DNA of 33,835 nt from Trichomonas tenax (taxonomy: Eukaryota; Parabasalia; Trichomonadida; Trichomonadidae): positions 1-33,835 of the forward strand of contig JALKBU010000549.1 of assembly GCA_023091735.1 (NCBI GenBank), given 5' to 3'. The position numbers and the translations under genes are program-made. Within the stretch, counting starts at the first letter, position 1. Every line of letters begins with the position of its first letter. The notes beneath the pieces were generated by a model. That model was given only the letters and a program-made list of their open reading frames with translations. It ran no database searches and had not been told where the DNA came from. Of the stretch, positions 1-9,517 are shown in pieces.

Positions 1-433
1 CATATGTTTTCATGATGCAAAAAAGTTGCCCAAGATATGTCTGTTGTTATGTTAATGGGCATAAACACTATAGATAACAAAGAATGAACATTGTTAATTG
101 ATTTAATACATCTATTTTAATGCGATTATAATTGCAATATGTGTAACTTATGGAATCTTTCATCTGTGTTCATAGACAATCATTTCAATCTTATACAAAA
201 CTCTTATATATTCGATTTGGTATAAAAATTGTGTTGTATAGGATTATTATAAAACCCCGATATGCATACAATCAGTGGAATCTAATTAAAGAAGAATAAT
301 GATCTCTGTAAATAGATTTAAAATTACATCAAATTAAATAACAAAGAGAAAAGAGTTTAATTCAAACAATTTATGCGCCAATTTCGAATTTATACAATTC
401 TGAAAGTGCGCTGAGATCAGAAGAAAAGGAAAA
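1..433. other. AT-rich intergenic DNA
   Basis: This stretch lies downstream of the ubiquitin-like gene that ends at 434 on the minus strand. It is very AT-rich, and I see no open frame, tRNA or repeat in it that I can support. It probably holds the 3' end region of that gene plus spacer. Confidence 0.6.
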
Positions 434-1030
434 TCATATTTGATCAAGCGTAAGTTCATTGAAAAACGTTTGAACATCACGCAACTTTCCTTTTTCCTTT
501 GGCTTTGCTTTGATTGCGAGTTTTGTTTGTCGATAAGGACCTAAATTATTAAGAAAGTTAAGATCTGTTCGAGACGCACCACAACTTCGGCACTTGCTTG
601 ACTCGAGCCACCTTTCTCTAGTCAGCTTCCTTTGAGCGGAAACAGCGCCTTTTTCGAGGATGACGATTCGGGTATTTGATTTTAGTTTATACTCGTCAAG
701 TGGGTGGTCATCTTTCATTGTTCCATTCTTGCATACTATGTTGTAATTGAAAATTTCGAGTTTCGAAATTTGAGCAATTCTGTTTTTCAAGTCTTGGACT
801 GTTTCCTTGATGTAAAAATCAACTTCAAATGATGGATTATCGAGAAAGTGCACTAGCAGTTTGCCTGTGGGAGGTTTATTGTACTTGCGACGATATTCAT
901 TTATATTCGGCATTGGATTATCGAATTGCGCTGAGAAGATCTTGAAATCGGTCGCTGCAGGTTTCTCAATGTTAAGATTCGCCATGGACATAAATATTCT
1001 AATGCCATGGTCAGAATTTGTGACTCGCAT
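434..1030 (-). CDS. Ubiquitin-like domain protein of unknown role
   Basis: The 198-residue protein has a ubiquitin-like fold region at about residues 57-127. It runs from GKLLVHFLDNPSFEVDFYI through ETVQDLKNRIAQ to YKLKSNTRIVILE, the usual beta-beta-alpha-beta pattern. There is no C-terminal di-glycine, so it is a built-in domain and not a conjugated modifier. After it come a basic stretch and a CxxC pair (Cys147, Cys150), then a charged tail. The general layout recalls ubiquitin-like proteins with a single embedded domain, such as IQUB of cilia, but no IQ motif is visible, so that link is only a guess. The ATG at 1030 is supported by a strong Inr 15 nt upstream. A second in-frame Met at residue 14 could also serve as a start. 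The gene ends in TGA. Confidence 0.75.
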   Translation of the reverse strand: MRVTNSDHGIRIFMSMANLNIEKPAATDFKIFSAQFDNPMPNINEYRRKYNKPPTGKLLVHFLDNPSFEVDFYIKETVQDLKNRIAQISKLEIFNYNIVCKNGTMKDDHPLDEYKLKSNTRIVILEKGAVSAQRKLTRERWLESSKCRSCGASRTDLNFLNNLGPYRQTKLAIKAKPKEKGKLRDVQTFFNELTLDQI

Positions 1031-1037
1031 TTTTAAT

Positions 1038-1047
1038 TGAATAATGA
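1038..1047 (-). promoter_or_regulatory. Trichomonad Inr element
   Basis: The minus strand reads TCATTATTCA, a full match to the trichomonad initiator TCAYTW with its usual TTCA tail. The predicted +1 A is at 1045, 15 nt before the ATG at 1030. A short leader like this is normal in trichomonads. Confidence 0.7.
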
Positions 1048-1156
1048 GTCTCTCAAAAAAAATGTATAATCAAATAACGTTTTGTAAATATTTACATGTC
1101 AAAGTAATATGTTTTACATGTCATAATTTATTTTGATTTCATAATTATCTTTAATA

Positions 1157-1180
1157 CCCAGATTTGCCATACTTTTACCA
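1157..1180 (+). repeat. Left terminal inverted repeat of mariner-like element
   Basis: This 24-bp repeat begins CCCAGATTTGCCATAC and ends TTTTACCA. It is the exact reverse complement of 2398-2421 and is preceded by TA at 1155-1156. Confidence 0.85.
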
Positions 1181-2397
1181 ACGATAGAAAAGAAGGGGGA
1201 GACACAATGATAGTGTCACTTTTCTGCTGATATTTGCTTGCTGACAAATCGTCCCTGCCTTCACCCGAGCTTGAATTTTTGCAGCAAGATTTTAGACTAT
1301 AACACATCCTTGACATTGTGCCACCCTTAAACTCGCTCCTTTTTCCCAAGTTCCAAAATATTTGTCAACAATTCTGCGCCTTTTTACAGGATATGAAGCA
1401 TCAATTCGTGCTTCAGATTGACAAATACCTTCCTAAGGACATTTTCAGGTGCCAATACTCTTTCACCAAATCATTTCCACTCCAAGTTTTGCCCTTTTTT
1501 GAGCAATTTTTTGGTTTTTTATATCCTCTATGCTGTTTTTTCACTTAATTTTTCATGCATATTAGTTTTTTATTGCGAGGGATATTTGATTTAGCGCGAA
1601 AAATTGCTTCATCTTCGTGTAAATGTACAGCAAATCATTTGCATGGAACTTTTAAGATAATTGGCAAACAAAAATGAGCTTAATTGGTTAAATCGAACAA
1701 AAAATAACTTTTTTTAGTAAAAGTGTGTTTTATAGCAATTAAACAGATGTACAATGAAGTTAGCATCATAAAAGAAGGTTTTCAAATGTTTATTGAGAAG
1801 AATATGTAGAAATGAAAAAAATATCGAGATATTTTCTTGAAAAATAAACGGATTTTTTTGATTCTTTCATGGTTGAAACCCTTAGGTATACCATGAGCAT
1901 CAGCAGTAGAAAATGTTCAAAAGATTAAAAATTGAAAAAGATAATCGAGATTTAATGAGCTAGTTTTTGGCGTTTTGACGGAATTGAGGGAAGATTGAAG
2001 ACTAGTTAGTGTTTGCATGGGCCAAACACTATGCCTATGATCGAATTTATGCCCAAATACGCGATGTTGTCAAGATGTGAGATGCAATTATTGAGAAGTT
2101 GACTAAAAAAACGAACTTTTTTTGACAACATAAGCTCAGATGAATCCTTGCCCCTACCTGTGTAGGTTCTTAACGGCAAGATTTTGCATTGTCGTATGAG
2201 CTCACCAAATTATCGAAAAAATATATTTTCAAAGTTGAGTTTAGAGGTGCAGCTTTAGCATAGAATGGAAGTATATATGATGTCGTTGAAAGCCTTAAGG
2301 GTTCAAGAGGCAAAAGGAGGTGGTTATTCCATGGCACCTCGCACAAGATACCATCAAAAATTTAAACTTATCAAATTACGCAGGGGGGATGATAAAT

Positions 2398-2421
2398 TGG
2401 TAAAAGTATGGCAAATCTGGG
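2398..2421 (-). repeat. Right terminal inverted repeat of mariner-like element
   Basis: This is the exact reverse complement of 1157-1180 and is followed by TA at 2422-2423. Because of this repeat, both ends of the element encode the same peptide LVKVWQIWV outward, which explains two otherwise unrelated short open frames here. Confidence 0.85.
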
Positions 2422-2423
2422 TA

Positions 2424-3440
2424 ATATGTTTTCATATTCATTTTATAAATTTATATGTCATATTTGATTTTTACATGACAAATTTTAGAAAAATGATAAA
2501 GTGCAAAATAAGAAAGGCCTTTGTTATTAGCATTTTATTTGTTGAACTTTTAGGGTACGATAAAAACGAATTCAAATAAATTCTTAGAACATTCAAATTG
2601 GTTCTCTACAGAAATTATGCTCAAATCATATCAGTAAGACGCAACTTTGTAGCTTTTGAATAATTATTGATGATGCACGCATCGGATGATGGAAATTGAC
2701 AAATATCATTTATGTTTGTAAAATTTAAATCAATATACAGTTTATCTTTTGGATCCCTTCTAACTTAGCCATTTCTAGTCTATTGTTAAAGTACAAATGA
2801 CTGAATTGATAGTTTTGCCACATCAATATTTTTCATGATACTGTGACCTTTTGCTTTACTAAAACTATATTAGTAGACATACATCTTCGATTTTATGATG
2901 TTTATTAGGACTTTGTCGATTAATCTATTTTGATCAAAGATGGATAAGGAGATAGAATTGAGTTCATTTTAATTCACATTCTATCATACATCATATAGTA
3001 TCCTAATTACATCTCTGAAATAATCAGATTAATGGAGCTTTGAACCAATATTGGAACGAATAATATATAAAATTTGAATTGAATGATTATATTAAGTACA
3101 TATGTTGCATGTTCGCTTCCTGCAAATGCATGGGCTTGATAATATCAAATAAGAATTAGGAGCCAATTTTCAAAGAAATAAAATTGAGTGGCGAATAGGC
3201 ACCTAATGACAAAATCTTGCCAATCATCAAAAATTTTGTCATCGATATAAAAGTGACACTATGAATTCATACAACTAATTCTCAAAAATGAAATGAAATG
3301 ACCAATCTTTTTCAGGACTTAAAATATATATTATACAAAGTGTATATTTCATATACACATCATCAGGTTTCTTTTATCTAAAACCAAAACGTGACACAGC
3401 CGATCGATATTGAGAATGAAAATTTTAGGTTCTTTACAGG
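2424..3440. other. AT-rich spacer between the transposon and the Myb gene
   Basis: I see no gene here. The region contains one minus-strand GTCACTTTT motif (about 3245-3253), a palindromic ATATAC-rich stretch near 3325-3360, and many stops in all frames. Confidence 0.5.
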
Positions 3441-3446
3441 TCATTA
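3441..3446 (+). promoter_or_regulatory. Trichomonad Inr element of the Myb gene
   Basis: TCATTA matches TCAYTW. The predicted +1 A at 3443 lies 17 nt before the ATG at 3460. Confidence 0.55.
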
Positions 3447-3459
3447 ACACAGACCGGTT

Positions 3460-3963
3460 ATGTACAAACGCATCCATCCTAATTCTAAGTTTACAGCAAG
3501 TGAAGATGAGAAGTTAAAGTCGATTGTTGAAAATATGGGAAGTTCTATGAAGAGTTGGAAAGCGATCTCAAAAATGATGCCATCACGTAATGCGAGACAA
3601 TGCAAGGACAGATGGGAGAAGTTCTTGGATCCTGGACTGAGATTGGTACCTTTCACACTTGATGAAGATATCTTAATATTAAAATTATATAATGAATTAG
3701 GATCTAAATGGGTGCAAATATCTCGCCAAATACAAGGAAGATCAGACACAGCCATCAAATCGAGATATCAATTGCTTCAGAGACATAATGAGACATTAGA
3801 ATCATTAATGGATAAACAATTAAATATTCACCCTGGAATAGAGAAAGTCCCTAATATCAATAATACTAGTCAACTCAATGAATCACCAATGGACTGTTTC
3901 ACAGAGTTTCAATATTTTGATGATTCATTCATTAACTTTCAACTCTCTTTCGATGTATTTTGA
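3460..3963 (+). CDS. R2R3-type Myb DNA-binding protein
   Basis: The 167-residue protein carries two tandem Myb repeats. The first spans about residues 10-56 (FTASEDEKL through SWKAISKMMPSRNARQCKDRW). The second spans about 62-107 (FTLDEDILILKLYNELGSKW through GRSDTAIKSRYQLLQ). The tryptophan and hydrophobic core positions and the recognition-helix signatures ARQCKDRW and TAIKSRY are present. The roughly 60-residue tail is polar with an acidic, aromatic end and no known domain. Small two-repeat Mybs of this build are a large family in trichomonads, where some (Myb1-3 of T. vaginalis) regulate the iron-responsive ap65-1 gene; which target this one has cannot be told. It is monocistronic and ends in TGA at 3961. 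Confidence 0.9.
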   Translation: MYKRIHPNSKFTASEDEKLKSIVENMGSSMKSWKAISKMMPSRNARQCKDRWEKFLDPGLRLVPFTLDEDILILKLYNELGSKWVQISRQIQGRSDTAIKSRYQLLQRHNETLESLMDKQLNIHPGIEKVPNINNTSQLNESPMDCFTEFQYFDDSFINFQLSFDVF

Positions 3964-5092
3964 TTAACAGTAAACTTAACTCTTTCGTGATAATATATAC
4001 GACGATTGTTTTCAGTTTCTGGTGATTGAATATAATTGGCATTGTCTTGAATACTAGATAACTGCAGTAGAATGGCAATGAATAACAATGAAAATTTCGA
4101 AATATCATGTAATAAGTTATGATCGTTTCAATCCATGCTTGATATCAGATATTAATCAATATGTACAATGTAAATAGACAGCGATATTATATATAATGAA
4201 ATTAATAGGATTTACTTCACAAAAGCAACAGTTTATATAGATAATAAAAGAGATTGTTTATCGTTAAGTAAATCGTTTAAATAAACATTAGAAAAATGGT
4301 AGAAATATGCTTTTGAGCAATATCCAAGATGAATAAAGTTCAGAATTCTGCAATCTCAAATCTGAAAATTCGATTCTATGAGTTTACTAACAATGGAAAT
4401 GAAGAAAATGCCTATTTTTGTCATTGTCATATATCTGCAAAGTTAAAATCGCGAAATTAAAATGAATGAACAATTTAGCAATTTTGAGAAACTTCTTTAC
4501 GTCGAGGCCGTGTCTTTTGCTTCAGCAGTCGCTTTTATGGGGCTTGTTAATACAGGAGTAAAATTTATAAAAAAACTATAAAATTCGCTTTTGAATGTAA
4601 AAATAAAGAAATACTTTCGGCAGAGGTTTCAAATCAATAAAAAAGATGGTATAAAGTAGTATAAACAAAAAGAATCGAGATATTGGTTACCATAGCATTG
4701 TCGCATATAGAGAATGTTGTTTTTAAGCGAAAAAGGTCTATTAGATTCTGTGAGAAAATTACGCCTTTTCAAAACTTCGAATTATACACGTTTTTATAAC
4801 GCAGTGTAATTTTACCTTTGAATCATTATGAATGAGTTTCAAATAGTTGGCAAAATTTTGTGCTCAAAAGTTCGGAAAATGATCACTAACTGCAGCGTAT
4901 ATACATGACAAAATTAACTGTTTATGTGCAATGCTATGAAAACATGGAAGTAATTCAATATTTTAAGATGGCATAAAATTATTTCAAAAGGATATTATAT
5001 TGCATTCAAAATCCAATTAATCAAAAATTGTTCAAAATATTCTAATGTTATGTTACCAACCTCTGATTACATCGATATTATTCAAAAATATT
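3964..5092. other. AT-rich intergenic region, no gene seen
   Basis: No open frame here looks coding. One octamer at 4259-4266 (TATCGTTA, reverse complement TAACGATA) matches the core reported for Myb-recognition elements in the T. vaginalis ap65-1 promoter. A single 8-mer in this much AT-rich DNA could be chance. Confidence 0.45.
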
Positions 5093-5197
5093 CTATTGAT
5101 ATTTACTTTTTTTTACACTTGAAAATATGTCTGCTGGTATTCCTCTATGAATGTTTGAGCCATAAAATTTCTCCTTCAAAGCGTTTTTTTTTTCAAA

Positions 5198-5302
5198 ATG
5201 AATAAGGTGGACAAGGATTATATGAAGGCACGTGAGATTATGGATGTGTGCAAAGCTCCTCAAAACCCCCCAAATTTTCATTCATTGCCCTGCAATATTT
5301 AG
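5198..5302 (+). CDS. Possible small ORF or gene relic (34 aa)
   Basis: An ATG frame (MNKVDKDYMKAREIMDVCKA...) ends in TAG at 5300-5302. Its composition is less AT-biased than its surroundings and its residues look protein-like, but there is no recognisable domain and no Inr upstream. A competing minus-strand frame of 62 residues (ATG at 5281, stop at 5093) overlaps it fully. I do not recognise either. One may be a remnant of a lost gene next to the C/T-rich array at 5303-5467. Confidence 0.15.
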   Translation: MNKVDKDYMKAREIMDVCKAPQNPPNFHSLPCNI

Positions 5303-5467
5303 CCTCCCCACCTGATTAAATTTTATAAACCCTAACTATTATTTTCCCCCATTTTCCTACCAATGCCCCTTTTTATCTACTAAAATTATCCCCTTTATAT
5401 TGAATTATACCCCCTTTTAGTCAATAATCTCCCTCATTTTTTGTTCTGACCCTTTATTTTTCTTAAA
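5303..5467 (-). repeat. Array of AAAAGGGG-like motifs (C/T-rich on + strand)
   Basis: The plus strand is almost free of G and carries repeated CCCC runs flanked by T/A tracts. The minus strand therefore reads as diverged AAAAGGGG units spaced roughly 20-30 nt apart. Similar G-run arrays sit in the VPS4/bromodomain gap (12418-12540) and the Sec23-like/UvrD gap (18640-18890), there with the G runs on the plus strand. The function is unknown; by analogy it may be an upstream promoter element. Confidence 0.45.
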
Positions 5468-6370
5468 AAGTGATAGAATGGCTGTGCCGATCATGCGCAA
5501 ATTTGCTCAATGCGCTCTATGATAGCGGTATTGCAAATAGCTCATATAAAGGAATGGAAACAAAAAAAGCGCATATTTAACGAAAATCTTTTGAGATAAT
5601 TTTGATTTTCTTATATTGTATATATGATTAAAGAATTGTAATATACACATCTAGGCCATATGAATGGCAGTTAATTTTTAGTTTGAAACATATGTTTAAA
5701 ATTATCAAAGGAAAAAATTTGAAATTGTGAGGAATAAATGGACGGAATCAACTACAATTGAATAGTATAGTATGGATGACTAACTACCAAATGAAGAAAG
5801 CCACAAGTATCTTGTGATGACTTTGCGTGCTCTGTTTACCAGCTGATATTAGAGTACATTACTCGCATGGATGCTGCCAGTAAGGTTTTGCTTTTATTTT
5901 AAACCGCATCAAAATTTTGAAAAATGTATATACTTTTGAAAACATTCATTTTTTCATTAAAAACAGTAAAATCAATTAACACTATGGCTTTCTAGACTGC
6001 TTATGTTTAAAACATGGTATATAGCTATAATATGAGGGGCTGCTCCTCAGGGTCCATGTCACTTTTGTCCGCTTTCCAAAATATCGTGCACATTGGCCTT
6101 TTTAATGCCAATGCGCACAACCATAAAGATGTCAATTGAATGCATCTCGGCAAAGCTATTTTGAAACAGTATAGATATCTATACACAGGTTGACAAAATA
6201 TTTTATGTTGAATTGAACTAATTAAAAGATGGAAACTGCTGAACTCGAGGATCTGTAAAGGGGTTTGGGTCAGCGTATAAATTAATTACAATATTTTTAT
6301 AGGAAAAAATTTAAATCTAACAAAATTCGAAATATGAAATAATATATAATGTATGTATAAACAGAAAAAA
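5468..6370. other. Intergenic DNA with an imperfect hairpin
   Basis: No gene was seen. A 12-bp stem with one non-Watson-Crick pair is formed by 6086-6097 and 6107-6118 (GTGCACATTGGC with GCCAATGCGCAC) around a 9-nt loop. It lies just downstream of a GTCACTTTT motif near 6058-6066. The stretch around 6030-6120 is more GC-rich than its surroundings. Confidence 0.4.
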
Positions 6371-7348
6371 CTAGTTCAAACTGATTTTTCCTGAAATAGA
6401 GATACGTGTATATTTGGCAGATGACAAATTGATTTGATTAGTCTTCAGATTCAACGCGGTAAGTCTTATCTGTGGTTTCTTAATCAAGTCATTTTTAGAT
6501 AGAAGTAAATGATGCGCTTGCCCAGTTGTTTTTAATGATGCTGGGTTAGGAATCATTTTCTGAAGCTGCTCTATTGTTGGCCTCTGTGATGGGTTTAGTT
6601 GTAGCATGGATCTAATCAAATTTGCGATTTCTGGATTCACTGTTTGCGGGAATGTATACTCGCAGTTCAATATGTTGTGAATTAATAATTTATCTGCGTC
6701 TGTGAATGGCATATTTCCTGTTGCCAAGACGTAAGCCACGACGCCTAAGCTCCATATATCTGCTGCTTTGGCGTCATAAGACTCTCCTCTTAAAATTTCT
6801 GGGGCAATATATTCTAATGTCCCGCAAAATGTGGTTCTGAGAGAGTCTATAGAATGGCTTTCTTTGATTGATGAGATACCGAAGTCAATTAATTTAATTT
6901 TGTTATCAAACGTAATTCCTATGTTGTCTAACTTGATGTCTCTATGAGCTATTCCTCGCTCATGAAGGTAACCTACTGCGGTTACAATTTGATTCAAAAA
7001 ATTGTAAAAGTGAGCTTCGGAGATGTTTGCGCCGTGATATATACGCTCGTTCAAAAATCGTTCGATAAATTCCATTACAATGATAATCAGGTCATCAGTG
7101 TAAATGATTTCCTCAAAATTGACGATATTTTCGTGCTTTATTCGCTCCATGATTCTGAGTTCTTTCTCTAGAATCTGCAGCTGGAACTCGTCTTTTAGAA
7201 GTTTCCTGAAAAATATCTTCGCAGCAAAGTATTGCCTCTTTTTCTCGCTGTAAACCAAGGTCACAACCGAGGACTGATGCCGCTGGATTATGTTCTTCAG
7301 CTGGTAGTCACCAAATGTCTTTGGTATCTGAGCAGAGCTATAATCCAT
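6371..7348 (-). CDS. Ser/Thr protein kinase, CAMK-like
   Basis: The 325-residue protein has a kinase domain at about residues 15-265. It has the catalytic Lys44 (FAAK), the helix-C Glu63, the catalytic loop HRDIKLDN (135-142), DFG at 155-157, and an activation segment ending GTLEYIAPE (176-184). DIWSLGVVAYVLATGNMPF is typical of the CAMK/AMPK branch. It should therefore be an active Ser/Thr kinase. The glycine-rich loop is odd: the expected GxGxxG is replaced by IQRHQSSVV. A loop lacking glycines can still bind ATP, but this is a departure from the family. The 60-residue tail has no known domain. The substrate is unknown; trichomonads carry very large families of such kinases. The ATG at 7348 is the first in frame, and no clear Inr is visible upstream. 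Confidence 0.92.
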   Translation of the reverse strand: MDYSSAQIPKTFGDYQLKNIIQRHQSSVVTLVYSEKKRQYFAAKIFFRKLLKDEFQLQILEKELRIMERIKHENIVNFEEIIYTDDLIIIVMEFIERFLNERIYHGANISEAHFYNFLNQIVTAVGYLHERGIAHRDIKLDNIGITFDNKIKLIDFGISSIKESHSIDSLRTTFCGTLEYIAPEILRGESYDAKAADIWSLGVVAYVLATGNMPFTDADKLLIHNILNCEYTFPQTVNPEIANLIRSMLQLNPSQRPTIEQLQKMIPNPASLKTTGQAHHLLLSKNDLIKKPQIRLTALNLKTNQINLSSAKYTRISISGKISLN

Positions 7349-7642
7349 GAATTTTTTAATTAGGAAAAATAAATTTCAGAAAAAAATCGGCGGAAAACAT
7401 TTTCTAATTATGTGAAAATTAAAATAATTAAAAATACATTTTCAAACATTAAAAACCGCAAAGTTAATTGAATTTATCTTTCAAAAAACATTCATCGAAA
7501 TTATTTTAAAATCCGCACGCATACAATATCACGATATTATATATCAAATAATTGACAAAATCTCTCCTTTTGGATATATGCCAATTTTGAGTTTATTATT
7601 TAAACTTTGCTAATATCAAAGTATAGACAAAAAAAAAAATTC

Positions 7643-8311
7643 TCAGTTTGTTCCGCTGTCACCGAAAGCGTCATCTTGGATCCAATCAGTTAGAGGGAGG
7701 GCGTACTGCTCATCGTAGAAAGATGAGTCATTATCAAATAAGTTAATATCCTCTATTGGCGAGCGGGGAGGAATGTTGGATGTTTCTATGTTTGTTGGGA
7801 TTGGAAGAGCATTCATTTGATTTGATAATACATTAGTTTTTATCATTCCGGGCATTTCTGGCTTGGGTGTTGTCGCAACACACTGCCTTACTGTCCACTG
7901 TCTAAGTTCGGTGAAGTTGCCCTTCAAAATAGGAATCTTCTGCTCAAGCATTTCATTTAATTTGGCCTGATTTGAAACCGGCATATATCCAATTCTCTGT
8001 AATGATCCATTGATAGATGATTTACATTTATTTGTGAGCAATCTCAACTGTCTTGTATTGATCGCAATCGCATTATCCAACCAGCAAACACCTACAACTA
8101 AGCAGCGCTTCCAATCATCGTTGTTGTTCTTCACAGCATAATTCTTCAGCATTTCAAGGAGTTCCGAGAAAGCTTCTAATCTTTTTCCTCTATGATTTCT
8201 CCCCGACTGCTGAATGATGTTCCTCATTTCAATATACTCCTGCTTATCCTCACTATCAAGTTCCTCAAAGTGAGTGGGGAAATTAGATGACGTATTATCT
8301 TCAGAATTCAT
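7643..8311 (-). CDS. Initiator-binding-domain (IBD) protein, IBP39-like
   Basis: The 222-residue protein contains the trichomonad transcription-initiator DNA-binding domain, roughly residues 14-145. The most telling part is WLDNAIAINTRQLRLL followed by NKCKSSINGSLQ and GY (77-109), the helix-rich core that in T. vaginalis IBP39 binds the Inr. IBP39 also has a C-terminal domain that contacts the RNA polymerase II CTD. Here the remainder (146-222) is a short Pro/Asn-rich linker plus an acidic, aromatic tail, so this is an IBD paralogue with a different, possibly activating, tail. The start is the ATG at 8311; an upstream extension would need a TTG codon. The gene is encoded 294 bp upstream of the kinase on the same strand. 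No Inr of its own is evident. Confidence 0.88.
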   Translation of the reverse strand: MNSEDNTSSNFPTHFEELDSEDKQEYIEMRNIIQQSGRNHRGKRLEAFSELLEMLKNYAVKNNNDDWKRCLVVGVCWLDNAIAINTRQLRLLTNKCKSSINGSLQRIGYMPVSNQAKLNEMLEQKIPILKGNFTELRQWTVRQCVATTPKPEMPGMIKTNVLSNQMNALPIPTNIETSNIPPRSPIEDINLFDNDSSFYDEQYALPLTDWIQDDAFGDSGTN

Positions 8312-9426
8312 TCCTGAAAGAAATATTAAAAAAATCTTGAATGGAAAATTTACATGTCCGACCAATTAGATTTCACAATTTTCCGATCAATAGCTGTCAC
8401 TTTTTAGAACGCTACATTAAATTTCTCTTTAAATATTATCTTTTAGCCGAATCTGTGCTTTGGTAGTTTTTTCCGTTTTGAAATTTTGCTAATTTGAGCC
8501 CCGTTTATAATTTTCTAAACCCTTTAATATAAGCTGATACAAATGTTTCTTCGGGCCAAAAGCCTGTGGTAACATATTTCCAGGAATGTTGATTGAGTTG
8601 AAGTAGAATTGGAAAACATGTTCAAAATCCATTTGTTTATTTTTGAAAAGTTGGTTTTTGAAGACGCTATTGATACATCGAGGAGGGAAATGTTTTTCCT
8701 ATCTATTGTATAGGTTACAGAGTAGGTTTTACATATAACAAATTAAATTCACAGTGATTTGAGAAATCTGAATGTATCGGTTTGTATAGGTCATTTCATG
8801 GCAAAGCAGAATATGTTCATACAAGAAATTTATCATATATATGTTGACAAACTAACATCACTTATCATTTCACATTCATACGCATAATCTTGCTAAACTA
8901 TCTGAGGGAATGTAATCCGTGAACTTTGTAATGCTGGTAAATGAGTGTACGCTGGTTACTAGTGTTATTTCATAAAAATCGAATTAGGTATTATGTGTCT
9001 AAATGCTCTATCTGTTAATATTTACACTATAAACTTTCTGCTCAGCTCAGCATTTCATCCGAAAGAATGGCGTGTTAATTTTTATTGGAACACAAAAAAA
9101 TGATAGCAATTAAGTCTATTGACACATCGCAATATGTTGCAAATATATTTTTAGCATATTTTGTAAGACGATTTTGTTGAAAATGGCGAATTTTTGTAGT
9201 TTCACAATATTTTCCACTTCAAGGTTGAAGAAGTATGCAATAGAAAGAACTATAACATTGTAATGTATTTGCAAACATAGAATGTCACTCATTTCCCTAT
9301 CTTTGTGAATTTAAAATAATATAGTACATAACGAATAACGATAATACAGGGCTGATGAGCACAATGAGCAGATTTGAGGCTTTCATGAAAAAAGATTAGG
9401 AATTCATTTTTTAACATACCTAATCT
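8312..9426. other. Intergenic DNA, no gene seen
   Basis: The stretch is AT-rich with stops in every frame. It contains a plus-strand GTCACTTTT (about 8396-8404) and, at 9336-9343, the octamer TAACGATA, which resembles a trichomonad Myb-recognition core. Neither is linked to a gene in the right position. Confidence 0.45.
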
Positions 9427-9503
9427 GAAAATGGGTTAAGAAGTGATCAACAATTTGAAAATAAACAAAACATTTTACCGAAAATGGGTTAAGAAGTGAT
9501 CAA
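9427..9503 (+). repeat. Two direct copies of a 24-bp sequence
   Basis: Identical 24-bp copies at 9427-9450 and 9480-9503 begin GAAAATGGGTTAAGAAGTG and end ATCAA. They are offset by 53 bp. They lie just past the 3' end of the broken Myb gene, so a local duplication is likely. Confidence 0.85.
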
Positions 9504-9517
9504 GATAACCAACTTGA

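Larger units (their letters stand above)
1157..2421 (+). mobile_element. Decayed mariner-like transposon with 24-bp TIRs
   Basis: The ends are perfect 24-bp inverted repeats at 1157-1180 and 2398-2421. They start CCCAGATTTGCCATACTTTT and are flanked on both sides by TA (1155-1156 and 2422-2423), the target-site duplication of Tc1/mariner elements. The 1265-bp length is close to that of the Tvmar1 mariner known from Trichomonas vaginalis. The interior is full of stops. A plus-strand stretch at 2006-2165 still reads like the C-terminal part of a mariner/Tc1 transposase (FAWAKHYAYDRIYAQIRDVV, one TGA, then DAIIEKL, a shift in a T run at 2117-2123, then FDNISSDESL). Ends and size are seen directly. 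The family assignment rests on ends, TA and length; the transposase match is an inference from weak sequence. Confidence 0.72.

Noticed and set aside
1318..1548. 76-residue plus-strand frame and an overlapping 73-residue minus frame inside the mariner-like element.
   Set aside because: They start at non-ATG codons or end in the terminal inverted repeat, and are better explained as parts of the decayed transposon.
3437..3459. A possible ultrashort intron (24 nt, starting GTTCTTTACAG and ending ATTAACACAG) before the Myb gene, resembling the trichomonad 3' splice signal.
   Set aside because: The upstream ATG at about 3417 would not be in frame with the Myb coding sequence with or without splicing, and the strict ACTAACACACAG signal is not matched. 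The TCATTA there is better read as an Inr.
8312..8365. N-terminal extension or a 5' intron for the IBD protein (TTG start, GTAAAT...TTTCAG just before the ATG).
   Set aside because: The extension needs a TTG start, and there is no trichomonad-type branch point. The ATG at 8311 gives a normal IBD protein.
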